Positions 25,049-34,914 of a stretch of DNA of 64,000 nucleotides are shown here, in pieces. The notes beneath the pieces are model-generated. The model was not told the origin of the DNA. It searched no databases and saw only the letters and a program-made list of their open reading frames with translations. The stretch spans positions 1-64,000 of the forward strand of contig JADCLP010000008.1 in NCBI GenBank assembly GCA_014983025.1, written 5' to 3'. A program made the position numbers and the translations under genes. This DNA is from Erythrobacteraceae bacterium E2-1 Yellow Sea (GTDB lineage: Bacteria > Pseudomonadota > Alphaproteobacteria > Sphingomonadales > Sphingomonadaceae). The stretch's first letter is position 1, and each line of letters starts with the position of its first letter.

Positions 25049-26875
25049 ATGACCAAAATCAAATTTTTGTTCGCCACCGCATCCGGCCTGGCGCTGACGG
25101 CCTGCACCACCACCATGCAGGATGCTGAACCAGTTACAGCAAGCGCCGTGTCCGCGCCGAGCGCGCATGAAGAGCTGTTCGCCCTGTTTGCACGATCCGA
25201 TGCGCAGCAGCTGGAACTGAGCCCTATCAGCGCCATGTTCCGCGGGGATTTTTCCCAAGCAGACCGTATTGGCGATTTCTATTCCGATGAACTGGATGCC
25301 AGGGCCAAGGCGCTGCTGGAACAGAATATGGTCGATCTTATGGCGATTGACCGTGGTGCGCTGAGCGCGACAGACCAGCTGGCCTATGACGTTTTCAAAC
25401 TGCAGCTGGAAGAAGGTTTGAGCAATTATTCGCCCGAAATCATGGCGCTGACGCAGGTCCGCCCGATCAATCATATGAGCGGGTTCCACACCTTCTATCC
25501 CACTTTTGAAAGCGGGCAGAGCGCAGCACCATTCAAGACAGTGAAGGATTATGAAAACGCCCTGTCGCGTCATGGTGATTACGGCAAAATCGTTGACCGT
25601 GCGATTTCTCGTTTCCGTGAAGGCATGGATAGCGGCGTTCTGGAAACTACACTGACGATCAACAACGTGATCGCTCAGCTGGATGCGCAGCTGGAACTGG
25701 ATGTGGAGGCATCACCATTCTGGGGCCCGATCGGCAATTTTCCGGCTGATTTTTCGGATGCGGACAAGGACCGGATCACGGCAGATTATCGTGCCTCTAT
25801 CGATCAGGTCTATGCCGCTAATCGCCGCTTGCGCGATTTCCTGAAAACTGAATATCTGCCCGTGGCGCGCAGCAGCACCGGCCTTTCCCAGATGAAGGGC
25901 GGGGCGGTTTTGTATGAAAAGTTGATCCATGACACCACCACCCTGCCGCTGACAGCAGATTATCTGCACCAGCTGGGCCTGAGCGAAGTCGCCCGGATCA
26001 AGAGCGAACTGGCCAAGGTGCAACAGGAAGTGGGCTTTGCTGGCACACTGAATGAATTTTTCGATTACGTTCGGACCGATCCCAAATTCCAGCCGAAAAG
26101 TCGAGAGGCGCTGACGCAGAGCTATTACGATATTGGCGAACAGGTGGATCAGAAGATCGGTGATTATTTCTCCCTATTGCCAAAATCGGCGTTGGAAATC
26201 CGCCCTTATGAAGAATTTCGCGAGAAATATGAGGCAGGCGGTTCTTATGAAAGTGGTGCGCCTGATGGATCGCGGCCCGGCACATTCTATTTCAACGCCT
26301 ATGATCTGCCTAGCCGCCTGACGACGGGCAATGTCACGCTTTATTTGCATGAAGGTGCGCCGGGCCATCACTTCCAGATCAGCCTGGCGCAGGAAAATGA
26401 GGCATTGCCAGCTTTCATGCGCTTTGGCGGCACCACAGCCTTTGTGGAAGGCTGGGCGCTTTATGCCGAAACGCTGGGTTACCCCATGGGCTTCTATAAA
26501 GACCCTTGGAACCGGTATGGTACGCTGCAGGATGAACAGCTGCGCGCCATGCGGCTGGTCGTGGACACTGGCCTGCATGCCAAGCAATGGACCCGCGAAC
26601 AGGCGATTGATTACATGCTGGAAAATTCCGGCATGACCCGCACCGAAGTGGTGGCAGAGGTGGAACGCTATATTGCCATCCCCAGCCAGGCATTGGGGTA
26701 TAAGGTTGGCGCACTGAAGATTCAGGAATTGCGTGACCGTGCCCAGGCGGCACTGGGCGATGCATTCGATATCAAGCAGTTCCATGCTCAGGTTCTGGAT
26801 ACTGGTGCCTTGCCGCTGGCGGTACTGGAACAGAAGATTGATCGCTGGATCAAGGATCAGCAAACGGGCGGCTGA
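25049..26875 (+). CDS. DUF885-family lipoprotein (putative metallopeptidase-like)
   Basis: From the ATG at 25049 the protein has 608 residues, with a lipoprotein signal (LFATASGLALTAC; Cys about 20) and a C-terminal half bearing LYLHEGAPGHHFQ (about 430), the HExxHH-like motif of DUF885, and VEGWALYAETLGYPMGFYKDP, also typical of the family. DUF885 proteins resemble gluzincin-type peptidases, but their activity is mostly uncharacterised. Expected location is periplasm or outer membrane, anchored by lipid. A very strong terminator follows. Confidence 0.85.
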   Translation: MTKIKFLFATASGLALTACTTTMQDAEPVTASAVSAPSAHEELFALFARSDAQQLELSPISAMFRGDFSQADRIGDFYSDELDARAKALLEQNMVDLMAIDRGALSATDQLAYDVFKLQLEEGLSNYSPEIMALTQVRPINHMSGFHTFYPTFESGQSAAPFKTVKDYENALSRHGDYGKIVDRAISRFREGMDSGVLETTLTINNVIAQLDAQLELDVEASPFWGPIGNFPADFSDADKDRITADYRASIDQVYAANRRLRDFLKTEYLPVARSSTGLSQMKGGAVLYEKLIHDTTTLPLTADYLHQLGLSEVARIKSELAKVQQEVGFAGTLNEFFDYVRTDPKFQPKSREALTQSYYDIGEQVDQKIGDYFSLLPKSALEIRPYEEFREKYEAGGSYESGAPDGSRPGTFYFNAYDLPSRLTTGNVTLYLHEGAPGHHFQISLAQENEALPAFMRFGGTTAFVEGWALYAETLGYPMGFYKDPWNRYGTLQDEQLRAMRLVVDTGLHAKQWTREQAIDYMLENSGMTRTEVVAEVERYIAIPSQALGYKVGALKIQELRDRAQAALGDAFDIKQFHAQVLDTGALPLAVLEQKIDRWIKDQQTGG

Positions 26876-26903
26876 CACCGCTTTCATGCAATTGGCAGAT
26901 GTG

Positions 26904-26935
26904 CCGCCGGGTGAGCAATCACCCGGCGGTTTTTT
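26904..26935 (+). terminator. Strong Rho-independent terminator after the DUF885 gene
   Basis: CCGCCGGGTGA (26904-26914) pairs perfectly with TCACCCGGCGG (26919-26929) across a GCAA tetraloop (GNRA type), followed by six T residues. It is 29 bases after the stop codon. Confidence 0.95.
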
Positions 26936-27133
26936 GATCCGTGTCAATGCGCGCTGGATTGAACCAGTCCAAAGGCACAGACTGCAATTCGCCTGCCTTT
27001 GTCCGCGCTGGTGCGTGGATGAAAGCGTCGGGCATGCGGCGGCGGGCTTGTGCCTGTGAGAGGGGTGGGAAATAAGTTCCGTCGCCGCAATTTACGACGT
27101 ACATCTCGCGGCAATTCTTGGGGAGAGAGACAG

Positions 27134-27535
27134 ATGCAGATTTCAATTGATCCAGTGGCATGGACCGCCACACTGCTGGGCCTGTTCTCGGTGGCTGTGG
27201 CGATTGGCGCGCTGCGCCAGCCGGGGCAGTTTGCCAAAATGGTTACTGAAATCGGGGACTCGCCCGCGCTGCAATTGCTCAGCGGTTTTGCCGAATTGTT
27301 CATCGGCGCAGTGATCTATCTGGTCAATCCATGGGCCGCGCATGACCTGCTGGCCATGATCATGAAAGCGATCGGCGGGTTGATGATGGCAGAGGCGCTG
27401 GTGGTGATGGCGATATCCGATCTGTATTTCCAGGTCTGGCTGAAAAACCTGGCTGCCATGCGGCGCGGCTGGCCCATTGCCACGCTGGTGCTGGGCGGCG
27501 TGCTGGCCATTGCCGGCATGATGCGATTTGGCTGA
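27134..27535 (+). CDS. Small integral membrane protein of unknown function
   Basis: From the ATG at 27134, which follows GGGGAGAGAG, the product has 133 residues with about four predicted membrane segments (residues 9-27, 44-65, 69-90 and 108-130). No family motif is recognised. It lies just upstream of the thiC riboswitch and is probably transcribed separately. It could be a DoxX-like or DUF-type inner membrane protein, but I have no motif to support that. Confidence 0.7.
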   Translation: MQISIDPVAWTATLLGLFSVAVAIGALRQPGQFAKMVTEIGDSPALQLLSGFAELFIGAVIYLVNPWAAHDLLAMIMKAIGGLMMAEALVVMAISDLYFQVWLKNLAAMRRGWPIATLVLGGVLAIAGMMRFG

Positions 27536-27587
27536 TGTTCCGGTCAATGGCTCTGGACCGGCCTGACGAATCCTCCTAAACAGATCG

Positions 27588-27682
27588 CATCCCCGGGGAG
27601 CCAGCTTGCGGCTGAGAGGTGTGGGTATGCTCCACACGACCCGTTGAACCTGAACTGATTAGCATCAGCGGAGGGAGTGGGC
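27588..27682 (+). promoter_or_regulatory. TPP riboswitch (THI element)
   Basis: The conserved blocks appear in order: GGGGAGCC (27595-27602), GGCTGAGAG (27610-27618), ACCCGTTGAACCTGA (27639-27653) and GCGGAGGGAG (27668-27677). This is the thiamin pyrophosphate aptamer. It lies about 50 bases before thiC and should reduce thiC expression when TPP is plentiful, probably by hiding the ribosome binding site or ending transcription. Confidence 0.97.
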
Positions 27683-27717
27683 GGCGTGTCACATGAAGCC
27701 CGCTCCCCTGCTTTTGA

Positions 27718-29774
<2,057 letters not shown>

Positions 29775-29890
29775 GTGTCCCGACCGTCGCCTAGGCAAGG
29801 CCGAACATCGCGGGTCACTACCCACGCCCTGATACGGTGATGTACCTTGGTGGCCGCGCCTGCGGCACATTGCAGCTTGGTGGGCCGACG

Positions 29891-30025
29891 CTATCCGTTC
29901 TTCATATTCTCTAGCCCCCTGATCGCGCCGGGCTTCAGGCTGGGTTGGCTTGCGTTCTGCTTGGGTCCCTTGTCCGCTTTGGGCTTGCGCGCTTCGCGGC
30001 TCTTCTTGCGTTGGCCTTTGGCCAT
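29891..30025 (-). CDS. Small basic protein of unknown function
   Basis: A 44-codon frame starts MAKGQRKKSREARKPKAD and ends KPGAIRGLENMKNG. The strongly basic N-terminus followed by a Gly/Asn-rich tail is the pattern of a small protein found near ribosome-related genes in many alphaproteobacteria, where it is annotated only as hypothetical. Codon choice is natural and the upstream sequence is AT-rich. No neighbour suggests a partner. Confidence 0.6.
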   Translation of the reverse strand: MAKGQRKKSREARKPKADKGPKQNASQPSLKPGAIRGLENMKNG

Positions 30026-30126
30026 GTCATTTCCAGTCAGGGCGGAATGCCCCGTACTGACCCTACGTCTGTTTCCCGGATAAAGCGCATGAATTCGTCA
30101 AATTTTCATTTGCTCGTACACTTGGA

Positions 30127-30585
30127 TCAGCGCCTCAGCCGAACCAGAACCTTGTCCAGTTCCTGCAGGAAGCGCGAACGGTCAGCCTTGTTGAAGGGCG
30201 GCGGACCGCCACCAATGCCATCCATCCCTGCGCGCAGATCCTCCATGATCGCGCGTGTCGCGATCGCCCCGCCAATGCTTGCGGCGTTAAATGGCCTGCC
30301 ATTATGTGCAAGGACGGTTGCATCTTTCTTCAGGCACCGTTCGGCCAGCAGGATATCGCCTGTGACAACGACACTGCGTGAATCGGCATTTTCCGCGATC
30401 CAGTTATCTGCCGCATCGAAACTGTCATCCACCAACACGCGCCGGACACGCGGGTTATCGGGTATGCGGAAGGGAGAATTGCTGACAATTCGAACCTCTA
30501 CCTGATGGCGTTGTGCCACGCGATAGATCTCGTCCTTAACAGGGCAGGCATCGGCATCGACAAGAATGATGAGCGGTGAAGGCAT
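30127..30585 (-). CDS. YaiI/YqxD family protein (DUF188)
   Basis: The 152-residue protein has the DUF188 signature: ILVDADACPVKDEIYRVA at the N-terminus, VDDSFDAADNWI, VVTGDILLAERCL and NGRPFNAASIG. The acidic residues in DADACP and TGDILLA resemble a PIN/FEN-like nuclease active site, and the family is considered a putative endonuclease, but function is unproven. The start at 30585 lies over the divergent HPF leader. Confidence 0.85.
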   Translation of the reverse strand: MPSPLIILVDADACPVKDEIYRVAQRHQVEVRIVSNSPFRIPDNPRVRRVLVDDSFDAADNWIAENADSRSVVVTGDILLAERCLKKDATVLAHNGRPFNAASIGGAIATRAIMEDLRAGMDGIGGGPPPFNKADRSRFLQELDKVLVRLRR

Positions 30586-30713
30586 TCAATGCAATTAGCA
30601 CAGCAATACCCGCCCGTCTTTGTGTAGCCGGGCCGTGGTCGATTTTACTGGCATCTTGCCCAATCATCCCCATCTCGGGAGGTAAGAGAGATACAACCGA
30701 GAGGAGCACCCCT

Positions 30714-31058
30714 ATGCAGGTCCAGTTCAATTCCGATCACAGCGTCATGGGCACGGAAAATGTTGCGGAGCGGATCACGGCCAAGGTGCGTGACAAGCTC
30801 GACCGGTTCGAGGATCGGCTGACCCGGCTCGAAATCCATGTCCGTGACGAGAACGGACCCAAGCATGGGGCGGATGACAAGGCCTGCACCATAGAGGCGC
30901 GCCCGCGCGGCGGACGGGCCATTGGCGTAACCGAACATGCATCAACCGTGGATGATGCCGCGCGCAAGGCGGCAACCACGCTGGCCCAGCTGCTGGACCG
31001 GCATTTTGGCAAGGAAAGCCGCCACTCCCACGATCCGCGCCCCGACAAGGTGTTATAA
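30714..31058 (+). CDS. Ribosome hibernation promoting factor family protein (short)
   Basis: From the ATG at 30714 (after GAGGAGCACC) the product has 114 residues. The pattern MQVQFNSDHSVMGTENVAERI, VRDKLDRFEDRLTRLEIHV and the C-terminal AARKAATTLAQLLDRHFGK is that of the HPF/RaiA sigma-54 modulation family, which binds 30S subunits near the A and P sites in stationary phase. It has the short form only, without the C-terminal dimerisation domain of long HPF, although many alphaproteobacteria carry the long form. It could therefore be a second, YfiA-like paralogue. Confidence 0.75.
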   Translation: MQVQFNSDHSVMGTENVAERITAKVRDKLDRFEDRLTRLEIHVRDENGPKHGADDKACTIEARPRGGRAIGVTEHASTVDDAARKAATTLAQLLDRHFGKESRHSHDPRPDKVL

Positions 31059-31219
31059 TTAGGTAATTCGGCACATCCGTGCTATTGCACCATCGCTGAC
31101 GTCGGAATTTGCGACGGAACTTGAAATTTGACGACCGCCGCTTGCCACAGGCTCACCAGCCAGGCCCCGGCGTAAACCGGACGACGACTTCCTTTCTCCC
31201 TGAACGATTAGACGCACTA

Positions 31220-31244
31220 CCCACGCGGCATTCTGCCGCGCGGG
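31220..31244 (+). promoter_or_regulatory. Stable hairpin in the cold-shock gene leader
   Basis: CCCACGCGGCA (31220-31230) pairs with TGCCGCGCGGG (31234-31244), 10 of 11 pairs around a TTC loop, about 30 bases before the csp start. Long structured leaders are usual for cold-shock genes and can act as RNA thermosensors. No T-run follows, so it is probably not a terminator of the upstream gene. Confidence 0.5.
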
Positions 31245-31274
31245 CAACACCTACGTTCTTGAAAGGAACGCATC

Positions 31275-31487
31275 ATGAGCAAGACTGGCACAGTCAAATT
31301 TTTCAACACTGACAAGGGTTATGGCTTCATCCAGCCCGATGATGGTTCATCGGACAGCTTCGTGCACATCAGCGCCGTACAGGCCGCTGGCATGCATTCG
31401 CTCGATAAGGAACAGCGCCTGAATTACGAAGTTGAAACCGGCCGCAATGGCAAGGAAAGCGCCATCAACCTGTCGGCTGCTGACTGA
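31275..31487 (+). CDS. CspA-family cold shock protein
   Basis: The 70-residue single OB-fold protein has RNP1 (KGYGFIQ) and RNP2 (SFVHISA) motifs and binds single-stranded RNA and DNA, relaxing secondary structure. It starts at 31275 behind AAAGGAACG. The 216-base upstream gap is a typical long cold-shock leader. Confidence 0.95.
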   Translation: MSKTGTVKFFNTDKGYGFIQPDDGSSDSFVHISAVQAAGMHSLDKEQRLNYEVETGRNGKESAINLSAAD

Positions 31488-31551
31488 TCATAATGCACGG
31501 GTGCGGCGCTGTGTTACCGCACCTGTGACCCCGCTGCCAGAGGAGGCGCAA

Positions 31552-31779
31552 ATGGCCGCCAATACATTTGAATTTTATGATGCGCGGGCCAATGCCGCTG
31601 CCATTGCCGCTGAACAGGCGACGCTGGAAAATGTGCGCGAGCGTGAACTGCGCGCGGAAAAAACCTGGCGCGCCCTGGCCCATCAGGCGCAGGCGGTGGC
31701 CGTTCAGCGCGTGAAGGTGGAGCGAGAGAAGGCGGAGCAGCGCGAAGCCGCTGCCATCGCGCTGGCCGATGGGGAGTAG
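31552..31779 (+). CDS. Small hypothetical protein
   Basis: From the ATG at 31552 (GAGGAGGCGCAA upstream) the product is 75 residues, rich in Ala, Glu, Gln and Arg with heptad-like spacing, probably a single long helix or coiled coil. It follows the cold-shock gene by 64 bases; the intervening sequence contains a 7-bp hairpin (GGTGCGG/CCGCACC, 31500-31523) without a T-run. No family is recognised. Similar small helical proteins next to csp genes occur in related bacteria. Confidence 0.6.
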   Translation: MAANTFEFYDARANAAAIAAEQATLENVRERELRAEKTWRALAHQAQAVAVQRVKVEREKAEQREAAAIALADGE

Positions 31780-31901
31780 GGGCAGCCCTTTCCTACGCCG
31801 CACAAATCTGCGCTGAATGGCCGGATGGACCGGCACTTCCCACTTTGTATCGCACCAGCTCTGCGTTTCTGCGCGTGGTCGGAAATTTTACCTCATAACC
31901 C

Positions 31902-31930
31902 TGTTCCATGTGTTCCATCGTGTAGGGTTT
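31902..31930. repeat. Dispersed 29-base repeat, copy 1
   Basis: TGTTCCATGTGTTCCATCG followed by TGTAGGGTTT matches 57767-57795 at 27 of 29 positions. On the minus strand it reads as an ATG-GAA-CAC-ATG-GAA-CA start of a short, otherwise unsupported frame. Two copies in 26 kb of intergenic DNA suggest a family of short repeats. Confidence 0.6.
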
Positions 31931-31947
31931 TGGGCGTTTTATGCACG

Positions 31948-32349
31948 CTAAGCCCGCGCGGGCAGCAAAAAGGCATTACGGGTCGGCTCCCCCCGCACGC
32001 GATTGCTCAAGATATAGGATAATGGCACCGCCACCAGCCCGACATAGGCATGGACCGGATTATCGCCCGCCTGCAGATGGGCCACGGTGGCCATGATCAT
32101 GTTGATGAAATAGGCACCATAGGCAATGTCTTTGAGATTGCGCCAGCGATTGGCCAGGATCACCACCACGGCCGCCAGTTTAAGGGTGGCGAGGGGATAA
32201 ACGAGGTAGGTGGGGTAACCGTAGAGTTCAAAAAAGCCCGCCGCTGCGGTGTGGTTGAGGAAATACAATTGTGCCGCAAACAACAGCAATGCCAGCACCA
32301 GCAATGTGGCAATCCAATAGGTGATTTTTTCGAAGATCGTGGCGGACAT
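31948..32349 (-). CDS. DoxX-like integral membrane protein
   Basis: The product has 133 residues from the Met at 32349, with four predicted membrane segments (about 8-27, 46-64, 74-92 and 98-118) and the pattern TYWIATLLVLALLLFAAQL and YPTYLVYPLATLKLAAVV of DoxX_2-type proteins, which are poorly characterised inner membrane proteins linked to redox processes. The in-frame Met 11 residues upstream is an alternative start. Confidence 0.7.
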   Translation of the reverse strand: MSATIFEKITYWIATLLVLALLLFAAQLYFLNHTAAAGFFELYGYPTYLVYPLATLKLAAVVVILANRWRNLKDIAYGAYFINMIMATVAHLQAGDNPVHAYVGLVAVPLSYILSNRVRGEPTRNAFLLPARA

Positions 32350-32459
32350 GGCAGACCCTTTGTTGTTTATGTGCCTGCCCATCGAATTGGCGTTGGTTCT
32401 ACGGCGTTCAAGGGGGGGCGGGCTGTTTAAATCGCCCTACCGCTTTGCTGCTTGAGAGC

Positions 32460-32762
32460 TTAGCGCTTCTTCACAAATTCCGCGCGTAGCACCAGCCCCT
32501 TGATCCCGGGATATTTGCAGTCGATTTCCTGCGCGTCACCCGTCAGGCGAATGCTCTTGATCAGCGTGCCTTGTTTCAGCGTTTGCCCGGCACCCTTGAC
32601 CTCCAGATCCTTGATCAGTGTCACCTGATCGCCATCGGCCAGCAGATTGCCAACCGCATCGCGCACCTCAACCGTGCTGGCAGCAGCCTGCTTGGCCGCA
32701 AATTCGGATTGCGGCATCCATTCACCGCTTTCCTCATCATAGACGTATTCTTCATCACTCAT
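32460..32762 (-). CDS. PhnA-like protein (alkylphosphonate-type, short form)
   Basis: The 100-residue protein has the PhnA core: VEVRDAVGNLLADGDQVTL, IKDLEVKGAGQTLKQGT, IKSIRLTGDAQEIDCKYPG. The N-terminal zinc ribbon of classical PhnA (CPxC pairs) is missing; instead it starts MSDEEYVYDEESGEWMPQ, like a group of alphaproteobacterial relatives. Function is unknown despite the name; the E. coli protein is not required for phosphonate use. Confidence 0.8.
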   Translation of the reverse strand: MSDEEYVYDEESGEWMPQSEFAAKQAAASTVEVRDAVGNLLADGDQVTLIKDLEVKGAGQTLKQGTLIKSIRLTGDAQEIDCKYPGIKGLVLRAEFVKKR

Positions 32763-32895
32763 CTGGCATATCCTTTATCATGTCGCCTTGGCAGACAGCC
32801 GGGTGGGATGGAAGAGAGGGCATGTAAAAAGTGCCCCAAGCCATTGATTGCCTGCCACCTGGCACCATTTGTTATGTCGTATTGGAAATCCATTT

Positions 32896-33249
32896 ATGCG
32901 CAGTCTTATCGATCCTTACGGCTTTCTGGCCCCCATCGCGCTTTCAAAGCCGCGTAGCTGGCCACCGGTCCGCAATCTGGAGGATTGGCATAAGGTTGCC
33001 ATCCAAGGCTGGATGATGTGGGCGGATGCAGGGGCCGTTATCGTCCTGCGCGGCTGTCGCCTGATGGGCGGGGGCAGCAATGCCCATGATGAAGCGCATA
33101 CTATGGTGGCAGAGAAGATTTCCGCCATGGCTGAAGCAACAGCCATGCTGGCATTTACCACCCCCACCAATGCCAGTGTGGCGGCGCGTACTGCCATGGC
33201 ACCTTTCCGCAAAAGGGTGAGCGCAAATCGGCGGCGGTTGACGCGATGA
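32896..33249 (+). CDS. Hypothetical protein
   Basis: A 117-residue frame starts at 32896 (MRSLIDPYGFLAPIALSKP). It has no membrane segment; the C-terminal half is helical and Ala-rich with an Arg-rich tail (FRKRVSANRRRLTR), which recalls phasin-type or DNA-associated helical proteins, but no motif supports either. Its stop overlaps the start of the next gene by 4 bases, so they are probably co-transcribed. Confidence 0.55.
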   Translation: MRSLIDPYGFLAPIALSKPRSWPPVRNLEDWHKVAIQGWMMWADAGAVIVLRGCRLMGGGSNAHDEAHTMVAEKISAMAEATAMLAFTTPTNASVAARTAMAPFRKRVSANRRRLTR

Positions 33250-33674
33250 TGGCCAGATTATCTGGAATGGCCATCATCCTGCTGGCCCTTTCTGCCTGTG
33301 GGCAAGGTGGCGATCCGACGCCGGGCGATGTCCCGGTTTATGATGGGATTGCGGACAGTGAGACTGTCAAACTGCTAGGCAACGAACCTTTTTGGGGTGT
33401 CAGAATTACTGGCGATACCATGGTCTACAGCACACCAGAAAATATCGATGGCGTAAGTATTGCCGTTACTCGCTTTGCCGGTAACGGTGGATTGGGTTTT
33501 CACGGCGAATGGGATGGCCAGCCGGTACATGTCGCTGTGACGCCGGGTGAATGCACGGATGGGATGAGTGACCGGACCTATCCCTTTACGGCTACTGTTC
33601 GAATCGGCGATCTTGACCTCAACGGATGTGGTTATTCGGACAACAATCTCTTTACCGGTGATATAATGCCCTGA
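33246..33674 (+). CDS. COG3650-type lipoprotein
   Basis: The 142-residue protein has a lipoprotein signal (MAIILLALSAC; Cys18) and the conserved GNEPFWGVRITGDTMVYSTPE block seen in COG3650 proteins, which are related to the META/HslJ fold. The two conserved cysteines in the mature part (GECTDG and NGCGYSDN) could form a disulfide. It is expected at the periplasmic face of a membrane. Function is not known. Confidence 0.75.
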   Translation: MMARLSGMAIILLALSACGQGGDPTPGDVPVYDGIADSETVKLLGNEPFWGVRITGDTMVYSTPENIDGVSIAVTRFAGNGGLGFHGEWDGQPVHVAVTPGECTDGMSDRTYPFTATVRIGDLDLNGCGYSDNNLFTGDIMP

Positions 33675-33849
33675 GCCAGTTTGCTGCTGTTAAGTGTGCC
33701 ATTCGGAACTGCATCATGCTGTTCTGGCGCAAAAAATACGGCCAGTTGCGTAAGCTTTCCCCAGAAAACCAGTGCATAGTTTTGCCCGTGATCTCGTCAC
33801 ACGCCGATGAAACGCCTAGCGTTTTGCCCCTGACAGAGGAGCTTATTAC

Positions 33850-34440
33850 GTGACTGCCCTGCCTGAATGGCTGAATTCTGCCTTGCCACCGCACGCCCGC
33901 CACGCCGGCTTGGCGATTGCCAGGCTGGCAGATGAGCGCGGATATGGCCGGGGCGGTTTTGCCCTCAGCAGCCCTGCATTTGCTCCCGGGGAAGATCTGG
34001 ACCCGTGCTTTACTGCTGATGAAGAAGATGCCGTTGCCCCCCCGTTGGAATGGACAGCACCCCCGCCCGGCACGCAGGAACTGGCCCTGATCGTGGAAGA
34101 CGCCAGCAGCACAAGCGAGGAACCACGTTGCCATTGGCTGGTCTGGGGGCTGCCGGGTCAGCGCGCCAAGCTGATGGAAGGCGAAGTCCCCCCGCGCACT
34201 GGCAAGAATTCACTGGGCAATTCGGAATGGCTGCTGCCCGATCTGCCGGAAGATGAAACGCATACTTACCTATTCCAGCTGTTTGCACTCGACCTGCCGC
34301 TGACCCTTATGCCGGGCGCGGGACGGGCTGATCTGCTTGCAGCGTTGGATGGGCATGTCGTCGCCAGCTCTACGCTGGTTGCCCGTTATACCAAGTCGGA
34401 AGATGACGAAGACGGCTGGGATGATGACGATTTCGAATAA
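33850..34440 (+). CDS. YbhB/YbcL-type Raf kinase inhibitor-like protein
   Basis: The frame starts with GTG at 33850, 11 bases after GAGGAG, and gives 196 residues of the PEBP fold: SPAFAPGEDLDP, ALIVEDASSTSEEPRCHWLVW, TYLFQLFALDLPL. The usual Asp-Pro-Asp ligand motif is altered to EDASS, so classical phospholipid binding may differ. The C-terminal tail is unusually acidic (SEDDEDGWDDDDFE). It is soluble, and its role is unknown. Confidence 0.8.
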   Translation: MTALPEWLNSALPPHARHAGLAIARLADERGYGRGGFALSSPAFAPGEDLDPCFTADEEDAVAPPLEWTAPPPGTQELALIVEDASSTSEEPRCHWLVWGLPGQRAKLMEGEVPPRTGKNSLGNSEWLLPDLPEDETHTYLFQLFALDLPLTLMPGAGRADLLAALDGHVVASSTLVARYTKSEDDEDGWDDDDFE

Positions 34441-34471
34441 GCAACGGCCATAACCAGGAAAGGAACTTACA

Positions 34472-34720
34472 ATGGCTGGCAACAACGCACTGCAAAAGCC
34501 CGTGACTCTGTCGTCGGAGCTGGAAAATGTAGTTGGCAAGGGCCCGATGACCCGCGCACAGGTAACGTCCAAGGTGTGGGAATACATCAAGGCTAACGGC
34601 CTGCAGGACAGCAAGGACAAGCGCCAGATCAATCCCGATGCCAAACTGGGCGCGGTGATCGGCAATGCTCAGATCTCCATGTTCAAAATGACTGCTGCGG
34701 TTTCCAAGCACCTCAGCTAA
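34472..34720 (+). CDS. SWIB/MDM2 domain protein
   Basis: The 82-residue protein is a single SWIB domain: LENVVGKGPMTRAQVTSKVWEYIKANGLQD (in two parts), then RQINPDAKLGAV, KMTAAVSKHL. SWIB is best known in eukaryotic SWI/SNF subunits and in chlamydial proteins, where it is linked to chromatin. Free-standing bacterial copies occur in alphaproteobacteria and are of unknown function, possibly nucleoid-related. It starts at 34472 behind AAAGGAAC and is closed by a strong terminator. Confidence 0.9.
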   Translation: MAGNNALQKPVTLSSELENVVGKGPMTRAQVTSKVWEYIKANGLQDSKDKRQINPDAKLGAVIGNAQISMFKMTAAVSKHLS

Positions 34721-34733
34721 TCCGGATCACGGC

Positions 34734-34815
34734 GGCAGGGCGGTCAATAACCGTCCTGCCTGCCATGGCCGCAGCGCTCGTCGTGTGCGCATACCCCCGG
34801 TGCCCGGGGGCTTTT
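34734..34815 (+). terminator. Two hairpins after the SWIB gene, the second a terminator
   Basis: GGCAGGGCGG (34734-34743) pairs with CCGTCCTGCC (34751-34760), ten pairs including one G-T. A second stem, CCCCCGG (34794-34800) with CCGGGGG (34804-34810), is followed by C and TTTT (34812-34815) and fits a Rho-independent terminator. Confidence 0.75.
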
Positions 34816-34914
34816 GCAGTTTGAATTCAATCGGCTGCTTAATTGAAAAAATGCTTGCGCTAAAATTGGCGTCTTGCGATCAAAACTGTCTGAATTTTCA
34901 AAGGACAGTCATCC

